Assembly (NCBI RefSeq): GCF_000531125.1 | Contig: NZ_CBTK010000064.1 | Location: 1 to 42,553 of the forward strand | DNA: 42,553 nt | Direction: 5' to 3' | DNA from: Candidatus Contendobacter odensis Run_B_J11 | GTDB lineage: Bacteria > Pseudomonadota > Gammaproteobacteria > Competibacterales > Competibacteraceae | Shown: positions 34,355 through 42,553 of the stretch, piece after piece | Numbering within the stretch: position 1 is the stretch's first letter | How the letters are laid out: the number at the start of each line of letters is the position of its first letter | The notes under the pieces: model-generated | Told to the model about the DNA's origin: nothing | Databases searched by the model: none | The model's input: the letters and a program-made list of their open reading frames with translations, nothing else | Program-made: the position numbers and the translations under genes

Positions 34355-34409
34355 CGTGGCCGGGGCTTCCAGCCCGTATTCTGTTCACCGGCTGGAAGCC
34401 CCGGCCACG
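34355..34409. repeat. Perfect 20-bp inverted repeat upstream of the subtilisin gene
   Basis: CGTGGCCGGGGCTTCCAGCC (34355-34374) and its exact reverse complement (34390-34409) flank 15 bases. It looks like a REP-type dispersed repeat. It lies 38 bases before the subtilisin start, so in the mRNA it would fold into a very stable hairpin just upstream of the ribosome site. Confidence 0.8.
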
Positions 34410-34446
34410 GTTCCACATAAGCACTCACCAGCGGGAGATATCGGCC

Positions 34447-37400
34447 ATGACCCATTTTCCAACCTTGTGCTTCTCCGTGCCCGCGTTCCGTGGGTTGCTC
34501 TGGATTGCGATTGCGCTGGTGACCGGTCTATCGCTGCCGACGCTCACTTTGGCGGCCACGCCAGACTACGCCATTGACACCCTCGCGCCCTCTCTCAGCG
34601 TCCAACCCGATCTTAATCCAGCCGCTCGTCCCCCCAAACCGTTCCGCAACCCGCTTTCGCTGCAAGATCGCAGCGCCCTTACTCAAAACCGCGCTATCCA
34701 GGTCATCGTGGAATTTGATCAGGCAGAAGTTGTGGCTATGGCCGAAACCCGACGCAGCCAAGCCGCCTTGCCCCACGATGACGCCGCCATCCTGGCCGAA
34801 CGGGTCTCGCGCTACCGTCAACGCAAAGAACAAACGCTGACCACCTTGGCGGCGGAGTCGTTCACCGTAGTGAGCGACTACAGCCACCTGCCGATGAGCG
34901 TATTGCGGGTGCAGTCGCTGGCGGCGCTGGATGCCTTGTTGCAGCAACCGGGCGTCAAGGCGGTGTACTCCGACGTTCAACTGAAACTCATGCTCAACGA
35001 AAGCTTGCCACTGATTCGGCAACCGGAAACCGCTGCTCAAGGTGGAACCGGCACTGGCGTCACGGTCGCGGTACTCGATACCGGGGTGGATTACGCCCGA
35101 GCTGCTTTCGGGAACTGCGCAACACCCGGCGGTGCGTGCAAAGTAGCGTTCGCCCAGGATTTTGCGCCCAACGACGGCGCTCTGGATGACAACGGCCACG
35201 GCACCAATGTTGCCGGTACCGTACTCGGCGTCGCGCCCGGTGCCCGGATCGCTGCGCTTGACGTCTTTGAAAACGACCTCGCTTCGTCCACTGACATCAT
35301 CGCGGCAATTAACTGGGCGATTGCCAATCAGGCCGCCTATAACATCGTAGCTCTAAATCTGAGTCTGGGCGGCAGTCGCTTCAGCTCGCCCTGCGCCTCC
35401 GATGTGTTCGCGACCCCACTCGCCAATGCTAAAGCTGCTGGCATTCTGGCGGCGGTCGCGGCGGGGAATGAAGCCTACAAAAACGCGCTGTCCTCGCCGG
35501 CCTGCGCCCCGGCAGCAGTCTCGGTAGGCGCGGTGTACGACTCGGCAATGGGTCGCATGGCGTGGAGCAACTGCACCGATGCCGCGACCCAGGCCGACCA
35601 GATCACCTGCTTTTCCAACAGCGCCAGCTTCCTGACCCTGCTGGCGCCCGGATCGAGTATCACTGCGGCCGGAATCACCCAGAGTGGCACCTCGCAGGCC
35701 ACGCCGCATGTGGCGGGCGCGATAGCGGTACTACGGGCGGCGTATCCCGGTGAATCGGTGGATGCGACCATCGGGCGGCTGACCAGCACCGGGCAGCCGA
35801 TCACCGATACTAATGGCATCACTAAACCGCGTATCGATCTGTTGAGCGCCTTTAGCAGCAACCGCACCGCCTATCTGCTGACAGTGGCCAAGAGCGGTAC
35901 CGGCGGCGGCACGGTGAACAGCAGCCCAACCGGCATTGCCTGTGGTACGAGCTGTAGCGCGAATTTTGCCGATGGCACTTCGGTCAGCTTGACGGCGCAA
36001 CCGGCAGCGGGTTCAACCTTCGGCGGCTGGGGCGGAGCCTGTGCCGGGACCGGAGCTTGTCAGGTGACGATGGCCGCGGCCAAGAGCGTGACAGCGATTT
36101 TCAATGGCGCGAGTGGAGAAATCTCGCTGGCCGAGGCGTTGGATAATGCGGCCCTGAATTGGCGTAGCGGGGGCGATGTTGGCTGGCGGGGGGTGCAATT
36201 CAGCGACCGCGACGCGGCTCAAAGCGGTGTGATCGACGATGGACAGTGGTCGGAATTGTCCGCAGCGCTAACCGGGCCGGGAACCCTCACTTTTCAGTGG
36301 CGAACATCGTCCGAGGCCGATTACGACTATCTGCTGTTCTACATTGATGATGTGTTGCAGGACTGGCTTAGTGGCGAAACCGGCTGGTTAAGCCAGACGG
36401 TGAATATCGGCGCGGGCACCCATGAAATCAAGTGGTTCTATTTCAAGGACGATTCTTTCTTCGAGGGCAGCGATGCCGGCTGGGTGGATGCGGTCGCTTT
36501 CACCCCCTCTCAAGCCAGTTTGCCCGATCTAACCGTGGTTGAAGCCACCAGTCCCGCTAATGGCACGCCCGGCGGCAAGATCGCCGTCGCCGCTACGGTG
36601 GTAAATCAGAGCGCGGTGGCGACGGGCGCTTCCCGGCTCAGCTTCTTTCTGTCGAGCGATTCGACGATTACCACCAGTGACCTCAATACCGGTTGGGGCT
36701 GTTCGCTCGATCCAATGGCGGGTGGCGCTACGGTGCGATGCAGTGGCGATATCGTGATTCCCGCCACCGTGTCGACGGGAACCTACTATCTGGGCGCTTA
36801 TGCCGATACGGTGGGGTCAGTCGCTGAAAGCAATGAAAGCAACAATGGCTTGGCGGCGACCAACCCGCTGGCGATTGCCAATTCCCTGTTGACGCTCACC
36901 CTGGCCAAGGATGGCACTGGCAGCGGCAAGGTAAGCAGCACCCCGGCGGGGATAGATTGCGGGGCCATTTGCAGCGCAAATTTCGCACCCGGAGCAACGG
37001 TCATCCTGACGGCACAGCCGGTGACCGATTCGGTATTCAGCGGGTGGGGTGGAGCCTGCGTGGGAACCGGTAGTTGCACGGTCAGCATGAATACGGCCAA
37101 GAGCGTCACCGCTACTTTCAAGCTGATCCAGTCCCAACCGGCAGCTAAGGTCGGCGTCTTCCGCAACGGCCAATGGTTCCTCGACGCCAACGGCAACGGC
37201 GCGTGGGAGGGCTGCGGCGTCGAATACTGCTTCAGCGGCTTTGGTCAAGCCGGCGACGTGCCCGCTTCCGGCAACTGGGATGGCGGTAGCAAGAGCTACA
37301 TCGGGGTGTTGCGTTCCAGCACCGGCCAATGGTTCGTAGACCGTAATGGCAACCGGCAATGGGACGGCTGCATCGCTGATGGCTGTTACAGCGGCTTTGG

Positions 37401-37890
37401 CCAAGCCGGTGATCTGCCGGTGGCGGGCGACTGGAGCGGTAACGGCGTCGCCAAAATCGGGGTGTTCCGCAACGGCCAGTGGTTTTTGGATGCCAACGGT
37501 AACGGCGCGTGGGACGGTTGCGGCACGGAACTCTGCTTGAGCTTCGGCCAGAGCGGTGATCTACCGGTGGCCGGCAACTGGAACGGGGGTCGTCAAGCCG
37601 GGGTGGGTGTGTTCCGTGCGGGTACCTGGTATCTGGATTACAACGGCAACGGGGCGTGGGATGGCTGCGGCATTGATCACTGTTACTTCAGTAGCTTTGG
37701 CCAAGCCGGTGATTTGCCAGCAGCGGGCGATTGGAACGGCGACGGCAAAGCTAAAGTCGGCGTGTTCCGCAACGGGACCTGGTATCTGGACTACAACGGC
37801 AACGGCGCTTGGGATGGCTGTAGCGTAGATCGCTGCTACTTCGGCAGTTTCGGCCAAGCCGGGGATTTGCCGGTCGCGGGCAAGTGGTAA
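34447..37890 (+). CDS. Exported subtilisin-like (S8) protease with CARDB-type and bacterial repeat domains and five C-terminal repeats
   Basis: The 1147-aa precursor has a signal peptide (1-36), then an I9-like propeptide (about 80-180) with VIVEFDQAEVV. The S8 domain has Asp211 (VAVLDTGVD), His251 (DDNGHGTNVAG) and Ser416 (SGTSQATPHVAGA), so it should be active. Next come an InlB-like 'bacterial repeat' (about 475-555), a beta-sandwich resembling proprotein-associated binding domains (about 560-680), a CARDB-like domain (about 685-805) and a second bacterial repeat (about 810-890). Five copies of the VGVFRNG repeat (901 to the end) finish it. Start 34447 has GGGAG about 9 bases upstream. The repeats match those of the CAP protein unit for unit. 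Confidence 0.9.
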   Translation: MTHFPTLCFSVPAFRGLLWIAIALVTGLSLPTLTLAATPDYAIDTLAPSLSVQPDLNPAARPPKPFRNPLSLQDRSALTQNRAIQVIVEFDQAEVVAMAETRRSQAALPHDDAAILAERVSRYRQRKEQTLTTLAAESFTVVSDYSHLPMSVLRVQSLAALDALLQQPGVKAVYSDVQLKLMLNESLPLIRQPETAAQGGTGTGVTVAVLDTGVDYARAAFGNCATPGGACKVAFAQDFAPNDGALDDNGHGTNVAGTVLGVAPGARIAALDVFENDLASSTDIIAAINWAIANQAAYNIVALNLSLGGSRFSSPCASDVFATPLANAKAAGILAAVAAGNEAYKNALSSPACAPAAVSVGAVYDSAMGRMAWSNCTDAATQADQITCFSNSASFLTLLAPGSSITAAGITQSGTSQATPHVAGAIAVLRAAYPGESVDATIGRLTSTGQPITDTNGITKPRIDLLSAFSSNRTAYLLTVAKSGTGGGTVNSSPTGIACGTSCSANFADGTSVSLTAQPAAGSTFGGWGGACAGTGACQVTMAAAKSVTAIFNGASGEISLAEALDNAALNWRSGGDVGWRGVQFSDRDAAQSGVIDDGQWSELSAALTGPGTLTFQWRTSSEADYDYLLFYIDDVLQDWLSGETGWLSQTVNIGAGTHEIKWFYFKDDSFFEGSDAGWVDAVAFTPSQASLPDLTVVEATSPANGTPGGKIAVAATVVNQSAVATGASRLSFFLSSDSTITTSDLNTGWGCSLDPMAGGATVRCSGDIVIPATVSTGTYYLGAYADTVGSVAESNESNNGLAATNPLAIANSLLTLTLAKDGTGSGKVSSTPAGIDCGAICSANFAPGATVILTAQPVTDSVFSGWGGACVGTGSCTVSMNTAKSVTATFKLIQSQPAAKVGVFRNGQWFLDANGNGAWEGCGVEYCFSGFGQAGDVPASGNWDGGSKSYIGVLRSSTGQWFVDRNGNRQWDGCIADGCYSGFGQAGDLPVAGDWSGNGVAKIGVFRNGQWFLDANGNGAWDGCGTELCLSFGQSGDLPVAGNWNGGRQAGVGVFRAGTWYLDYNGNGAWDGCGIDHCYFSSFGQAGDLPAAGDWNGDGKAKVGVFRNGTWYLDYNGNGAWDGCSVDRCYFGSFGQAGDLPVAGKW
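37147..37887 (+). repeat. Five-unit repeat module, copy 2 (in the subtilisin-like protease)
   Basis: Five tandem units of about 49 codons match copy 1 in order: unit 1 keeps CGVEYCFSGFGQ and PASGNWDGGSKSY, unit 2 GVLRSSTGQWFVDRNGN, unit 3 CGTELCLSFGQ, unit 4 GVFRAGTWYLDYNGN and unit 5 CSVDRCYFGSFGQ ending PVAGKW. Higher similarity between corresponding units of different genes than between units of one gene implies the module duplicated as a whole. Confidence 0.85.
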
Positions 37891-37908
37891 ATGAATCACC
37901 CGCTCATT

Positions 37909-37932
37909 AGCCCCGCCCCGGCGGGGCTTTTT
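37909..37932 (+). terminator. Rho-independent terminator after the subtilisin gene
   Basis: AGCCCCGC CCCG GCGGGGCT forms a perfect 8-bp stem with a 4-base loop, followed directly by TTTT. It begins 18 bases past the stop codon and would separate the protease gene from the downstream ATPase gene. Confidence 0.88.
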
Positions 37933-37991
37933 GGTGGTGGCGTTGCGCTATAGTTTCTTGCCCCCGTCCCCGCTGCATCGGAGTCCGCCGC

Positions 37992-39527
37992 ATGAAACTC
38001 AAATTACCCATCGGCCTGCAAAACCTGCGCGAGATGCGCACCCAAGGCTACGTCTATGTCGACAAAACCGCCCATGTCGCCCGGCTGGCCGAGGAAGGCA
38101 AATACTACTTTTTGGCCCGGCCCCGGCGCTTTGGCAAAAGCCTGCTGGTGGATACGCTGGCCGAAGCGTTCGCCGGTAGCCGGGAGTTGTTTGAGGGGCT
38201 GTATCTGGAAACGCACTGGGACTGGAGCCGAAAGTATCCGGTGCTGCGCTTTGACTTTGGCGAGGGCGTGCTGACCGACCGTGCCCTGCTGGACGCCACC
38301 CTGCAAGACCAGATGCGCCTCAATCACCAACGTCACGGTCTGGCGTGGCAGGAGGCCCCTATTCACATTACGCTGGCCCGGCTGGTGCGGAACCTGAGTG
38401 AGGCCGCCGGTCAACCGGTCGTCCTGTTGATTGACGAATACGACAAGCCGATTCTGGATAATTTAAGCGAGCCAGAACGGGCGCGGGCGATGCGGGAAGG
38501 GCTGCGTAACTTTTACTCAGTGATCAAAAGCCTCGACCCGCATCTCAAATTCGTGCTGCTGACTGGAGTCAGCAAGTTCTCCAAGGTCTCGCTGTTTTCC
38601 GGGTTGAACAATCTGGAAGACCTCACGCTGGATCCCCGCGCCGCGACCCTGTGCGGCTATACCCATGCGGAACTGGTCGGTGCCTTTGCCGAGTATCTGG
38701 ACGGGGTGGATTTGGCGGAAATGCAGCGCTGGTACAACGGCTACAACTTCCTCGGCGAACCGGTCTACAACCCGTTCGACATCCTTTTATATTTGCGCCA
38801 CCGTGAGTTCAAACCCTACTGGTTCGAGACCGGGACCCCGACTTTTCTCATTGAATTATTGCGCCAGCGGCAGTTTGTCATCGCCGAAGCCGACGACTAC
38901 TGGGCCAGCGAAGACCTGCTGGGGGCGTTTGAAGTGGAGGCAATTGAGCCCGAGGCGCTGCTGTTTCAGACTGGCTACGCCACGGTGCGCGAGCGGCAGG
39001 TGCGGCCCAATGGCTTTCGCTACCGGCTGGGCTTTCCCAATCACGAGGTGCGAGTCAGCTTGCCGCAGGCGGTTCTGCGCCGCTATGTGCCGAGTCGGCG
39101 CGAGCAACAACGAGCCGAAGATCGGTTGTTTCAGGCGCTGGAGCAGGATGATCCCGCAGCCCTGCGTCCCGCGTTGCACGCCTTCTTTGCCTCGATCCCA
39201 CATAACTGGTATCGCCGAAATAACCTGGCGGGTTATGAAGGCTACTGGGCGTCGCTGGTCTATTGCCTGTTTGCGGCGCTGGGGGTGGAAACCCGTGCCG
39301 AAGAAGCCAGTCATCAGGGTCAGGTGGATTTAGTGATTGAATATCAGGGGCGCGTCTGGCTACTGGAATTCAAGCTGGCCGAGGACGACGGCGGGCAACG
39401 GGCGCTGGATCAGATTAAAACCAAGGGCTATCACTTGCGCTATGCCGGACAGCCGGTGACGCTGATCGGGATGGATTTCAGTCGCGAGCAGCGCAATCTG
39501 GTCGGGTTTGCCTGGGAGCGGGGCTGA
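37992..39527 (+). CDS. AAA ATPase-like protein with C-terminal PD-(D/E)XK nuclease-like domain
   Basis: The 511-aa protein fits the AAA-ATPase_like/PD-(D/E)XK_9 family (formerly DUF1703). Near the start is the family signature LPIGLQNLREMRTQGYVYVD. A Walker A-like loop is in RPRRFGKSLLVD (about 44-55), and a Walker B-like strand in VVLLIDEYDKP (about 142-152). The C-terminal domain has the nuclease-fold signature: Asp in GQVDLVIEY followed by LLEFKL (about 442-460). The function of the family is not established. Proteins of this kind are common as multiple copies in some genomes and are variable between strains. It is transcribed alone and converges on the DUF4143 gene. Confidence 0.82.
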   Translation: MKLKLPIGLQNLREMRTQGYVYVDKTAHVARLAEEGKYYFLARPRRFGKSLLVDTLAEAFAGSRELFEGLYLETHWDWSRKYPVLRFDFGEGVLTDRALLDATLQDQMRLNHQRHGLAWQEAPIHITLARLVRNLSEAAGQPVVLLIDEYDKPILDNLSEPERARAMREGLRNFYSVIKSLDPHLKFVLLTGVSKFSKVSLFSGLNNLEDLTLDPRAATLCGYTHAELVGAFAEYLDGVDLAEMQRWYNGYNFLGEPVYNPFDILLYLRHREFKPYWFETGTPTFLIELLRQRQFVIAEADDYWASEDLLGAFEVEAIEPEALLFQTGYATVRERQVRPNGFRYRLGFPNHEVRVSLPQAVLRRYVPSRREQQRAEDRLFQALEQDDPAALRPALHAFFASIPHNWYRRNNLAGYEGYWASLVYCLFAALGVETRAEEASHQGQVDLVIEYQGRVWLLEFKLAEDDGGQRALDQIKTKGYHLRYAGQPVTLIGMDFSREQRNLVGFAWERG

Positions 39528-39560
39528 GAAGAATGACAGACAGCGAACCTGCTGCGGTTC

Positions 39561-40721
39561 TCAGGACAGACCGGGAAACACCCCTTCCATTCCCTCGACT
39601 AACGCCGCCAAAGGCACCGCCTCTACCCGCTCCGCCAGTCGATACCGCTGTGTTCCGGGATATACCACGGCGATCCGCTCCAGGTTGAGATCATCCAGCG
39701 CGATTCGCATCGAAGGCGTCAGGCGCGGCGCATCCATGCGCTTGCATTCGATCCCCAGCAGTCGCCCTTCTTTCAGCACTATCAAATCGATCTCGGCCCC
39801 GTTATGCGTCGCCCAAAAATAGGCTTCATCCGGCTCCAGCGCCTTGAAAACCTCTTCGATCACATAGCCTTCCCAGGATGCTCCGCACTTGGGATGACTC
39901 AGCAGGTGATGTGGGGAGCGGATGCCCAGCAACTGATGCAGTAAGCCAGCGTCGTTAAAATACACCTTCGGCGCTTTGACCTGCCGTTTCTTCACATTGG
40001 CATGCCAAGGCCGTAGTTGGCGGATCATGAATACCCCGGATAACACATCCAGATAGCGGCGCACGGTCGGTTCACTCACGCCCAGCGAACGGGCCGGTTC
40101 AGCCGCATTCCAGAGTTGGCCGTGATAGTGGGCCAGCATCGTCCAAAACCGGAGCAGAGCAACCGGGGGCGCGGCGATCCCGGCTTGGGGCAAATCCCGC
40201 TCCAGCACGGTTTGAATGAAGTTTTTCCGCCACGCCACACTGTCTGTTTCCGTCCGCGCCAGAAACGACCGGGGAAAACCGCCGCGCAGCCAGTGTTGCG
40301 CCTGTGCATTGACGCCGACTTCCGCCAGGCTGAATCCGGCCATGACCACGATTTCCAGTCGCCCGGCGAGCGACTCCGAGGATTGCCGCAATAATTCAGG
40401 CGATGCGCTGCCGAGAACCAGAAACCGGGCGGCTAGGGGTTGACGGTCAGCCAACACTCGCAGGATTGGAAACAACTCAGGGCGACGTTGCACCTCATCA
40501 ATTACCACCAGCCCTCGCAACTCGCGCAGGGCCGTCATCGGTTCGCTTAACCGGGCGAGACTGATGGGATCTTCAAGATCGAAGTAACCGGCAGAGTCCA
40601 CCTTGACCCATTCTCGCGCCAAGGTGGTTTTGCCGCACTGGCGGGAACCGATCAGGGCGACCACTGGATTGCGTTCCAGAGCCGTGTGGACTTTTTGCAG
40701 AAGGATGGGACGTTGAATCAT
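39561..40721 (-). CDS. ATP-binding protein of the AAA_14/DUF4143 family
   Basis: This 386-aa protein has Walker A (LIGSRQCGKTTLA, Lys31), Walker B (LVVIDEVQRRPELF) and the DUF4143 C-terminal part. The latter includes a helix-turn-helix-like SLGVSEPTVRRYLDVL, the family motif YFNDAGLLHQLLG and a PD-(D/E)XK-like AEIDLIVLKEGRLLGIECK. Function is not established; these ATPases are widespread and strain-variable. The start at 40721 (MIQRPILLQ) is the normal family N-terminus; the frame remains open to 40871 but crosses the palindromic promoter region. A small hairpin, GAACC TGCTGC GGTTC (39545-39560), lies between this and the preceding convergent gene. Confidence 0.82.
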   Translation of the reverse strand: MIQRPILLQKVHTALERNPVVALIGSRQCGKTTLAREWVKVDSAGYFDLEDPISLARLSEPMTALRELRGLVVIDEVQRRPELFPILRVLADRQPLAARFLVLGSASPELLRQSSESLAGRLEIVVMAGFSLAEVGVNAQAQHWLRGGFPRSFLARTETDSVAWRKNFIQTVLERDLPQAGIAAPPVALLRFWTMLAHYHGQLWNAAEPARSLGVSEPTVRRYLDVLSGVFMIRQLRPWHANVKKRQVKAPKVYFNDAGLLHQLLGIRSPHHLLSHPKCGASWEGYVIEEVFKALEPDEAYFWATHNGAEIDLIVLKEGRLLGIECKRMDAPRLTPSMRIALDDLNLERIAVVYPGTQRYRLAERVEAVPLAALVEGMEGVFPGLS

Positions 40722-40732
40722 TTGGGCATAAT

Positions 40733-40771
40733 ACCATGAAAATAGAAAGTTGATTTTTCGATTTTCATGGT
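40733..40771. promoter_or_regulatory. 11-bp perfect inverted repeat upstream of the DUF4143 ATPase gene
   Basis: ACCATGAAAAT (40733-40743) and ATTTTCATGGT (40761-40771) are perfect inverted repeats 17 bases apart, with further partial symmetry inside (GAAA and TTTC). The site starts 11 bases upstream of the ATPase ATG, where an autoregulatory operator or an RNA leader structure would be expected. It also lies upstream of the divergent repeat-protein gene. Confidence 0.5.
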
Positions 40772-40909
40772 TAATAAATTGCCGGGATGGGTAGAATAAC
40801 CTTGTGTGATAACCTGCTTTACAGACAACCGGCTGGACATCAGCTATCCTTACGTTGCATCCCGTTGACACATCCTTTCACCCACGCCCTTGCGGCAGGA
40901 AAAATCCCC

Positions 40910-42541
40910 ATGTTTCGTCGGCAGTTACCCCCCCCAACCGTCTCATTTAAGTTACTAATAGCATTAGGCTTATTTTTAAGCCTGTCCATCGCCCAAGCCG
41001 CGACTGGGGTCGCCGTGGGCGTCTTCCGCAATGGCACCTGGTTTCTGGATGCCAACGGCAATGGCGCGTGGGACAAGTGCCAACAGGATGGCGGATTGGA
41101 TTTATGCCTGTACAACAGCTTTGGTCAGGCCGGTGATCTGCCTGCCGTGGGTAACTGGGACGGCGGCGCGAATAGCTCCGTCGGGGTGCTGCGTTCCGGC
41201 ACCGGCCAATGGTTCATTGACCGCAACGGCAACGGAAAATGGGACGGCTGCGGGGTCGACGGCTGTTATGTCGGCTTTGGTATGGCCGGGGATTTGCCGG
41301 TCACCGGGGACTGGAATGGCACCGGTTTTGCCAAGATTGGCGTGTTCCGCAACGGCCAGTGGTTCTTGGATGCCAACGGCAACGGCGCGTGGGACGGCTG
41401 CGGCACCGACCTCTGTCTGAACTTCGGCCAGTTTGGCGATTGGCCAGTTGAGGGTAACTGGGATGGCGGATTGAAAGCAGGCGTTGGGGTATTCCGGGCG
41501 GGCACCTAGTACCTCGACTACAACGGTAACGGCAAATGGGATGGTTGCCAGCAGGACGGCGGACTGGACCAATGCCTGTATAACAGCTTTGGTCAGGCGG
41601 GCGATCTCCCGGCGGCGGGCGACTGGAACGGCGATGGCAAGGCCAAGGTCGGCGTCTTCCGCAATGGCACTTGGTATCTCGACTACAACGGCAACGGGAA
41701 ATGGGATGGGTGCAGCGTGGATCGCTGCTACGAAGGCAGTTTCGGCCAGCAAGGGGATTTGCCGGTGGCGGGTCGCTTTGGTCAAAATGTTTCTACTTAT
41801 ACCGTTACCGCCACTGCCGGAGCCAATGGCAGCATTACCCCGGCATCCCGGACGGTGAGCAAAGGGGCGACCACCACCTTCACGGTCACACCCAATAGCG
41901 GCTATACCGCCAGCGTCAGCGGCTGTGGTGGAACTCTGAGTGGAACGACCTATACCACCGGCGCAATCACTGTTGCTTGCCCGGTTATAGCGACGTTCAA
42001 CCAGAACGTCTCCACTTATGCCCTGACTGTTAGTAAGGCTGGTACGGGCAGTGGTACGGTTACTGGCACGGGTATCAATTGCGGCAGCGACTGCACGGAG
42101 AGCTATGCCAGTGGAACCAGCGTCATCTTGACCGCCACTGCTGATACGGGTTCCACCTTCGCCGGCTGGAATGGGGCGTGTTCGGGGACCGGAAACTGTA
42201 TGTTAACGATGAGCGCCGTAAAAAGCGCCGCCGCCACTTTTAATACAACTACGCAAAACTGTGACGTTGAACCCTGCTACTACATAACTCAAACGGGAGA
42301 TACTGAAGTGCCAGTTATCTTCCGGTCAGCTATCTCTGATGCTTATCTAGCCTTGCAGTTTGACGAGCGAAATCAGAACTACAACGGAGCCGTGTTTTAT
42401 TCAGAGAGTGTAGAACGAATTTCACTCTCTTTTGATCCAAAATCCGGGATGTTGTATAATTTAAACATTGGAGATGAGTATTTTTTATTTTCCGTAACTA
42501 CCTACCCTCAAACGCCAGCCGAAGGGTATCGAACGGATTGA
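40910..42541 (+). pseudogene. Exported repeat protein gene interrupted by an amber codon
   Basis: The frame begins MFRRQLPPPTVSF, with AGGA about 9 bases upstream and a signal peptide ending AQAA (about residue 31). It contains the five VGVFRNG repeats (36-290), two InlB-like 'bacterial repeat' segments (about 295-445, for example ITPASRTVSKGATTTFTV and LTVSKAGTGSGTVTG) and an unrecognised C-terminal domain (about 450-543). A TAG at 41507-41509 in repeat 4 replaces the TGG of the otherwise conserved AGTWYLDYNGNG, and the same frame continues open to 42541. The likely cause is a single G-to-A change. Without suppression only a 199-aa truncated product would be made. Unlike its two relatives it has the repeats at its N-terminus and no catalytic domain. 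Confidence 0.82.
41015..41779 (+). repeat. Five-unit repeat module, copy 3 (in the interrupted repeat protein)
   Basis: Five units correspond in order to copies 1 and 2. Units 1 and 4 carry a longer Cys loop (CQQDGGLDxCLYNSFGQ) than in the other copies, so they exchanged or diverged together. Unit 4 contains the amber codon. Confidence 0.8.
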
Positions 42542-42553
42542 TGCCGTTCAGTT

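Overview
The window looks like a piece of a GC-rich gammaproteobacterial chromosome. The evidence is the grpE-dnaK-dnaJ order, a PrmB-type glutamine methyltransferase next to hemN, a complete urtABCDE operon, an OmpR/EnvZ-type pair, and many GC-rich dispersed hairpin repeats. The mix of secreted repeat proteins, caspase-like proteins and decayed insertion sequences reminds me of Competibacter/Contendobacter-type organisms. That placement is inference, as no rRNA or other phylogenetic marker is present.

Layout. 1-1520 is mobile-element debris: a transposase split by a short inverted-repeat element, and a tyrosine recombinase cut off before its catalytic tyrosine. 1593-5565 (minus strand) is the heat-shock chaperone operon grpE-dnaK-dnaJ, with good sigma-32-like promoters before grpE and before dnaK. 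5657-6369 holds no intact gene. 6370-13468 (minus) is an unusual cassette of exported proteins: a glycine-zipper lipoprotein, a WD40-like/caspase protein, a caspase/DUF4384 protein and a small protein with a tyrosine-rich tail. 13469-13893 carries another short inverted-repeat element. 13894-16194 (minus) is prmB-hemN. 16452-22139 (minus) is the urea ABC transporter urtABCDE, with a sigma-54-like promoter before urtA. 22715-22882 is a small unknown gene. 23001-25120 (minus) is a two-component system. 25173-28043 (plus) is a single-chain MmeI-like restriction-modification enzyme, and 28040-30421 (minus) a GH31 glycosidase.

The last 12 kb (30676-42541) holds three exported proteins built on the same five-repeat module: a CAP-domain protein, a subtilisin-like protease, and a repeat protein interrupted by an amber codon. 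Between them lie a cardiolipin synthase and two unrelated AAA ATPase/PD-(D/E)XK-like genes.

The two strongest candidates for undescribed biology are as follows. (1) The exported twin-caspase cassette, whose two caspase proteins carry recurring TR(A/G)F(S/R)R motifs in Ala/Thr/Pro-rich linkers. These could be Arg-specific processing sites or small in-frame mobile repeats. (2) The five-repeat, cysteine-paired module moved as a block onto the C-terminus of unrelated catalytic domains, possibly a five-bladed propeller acting as a surface or targeting module. Both functional readings are inference; the repeats and their arrangement are directly visible.
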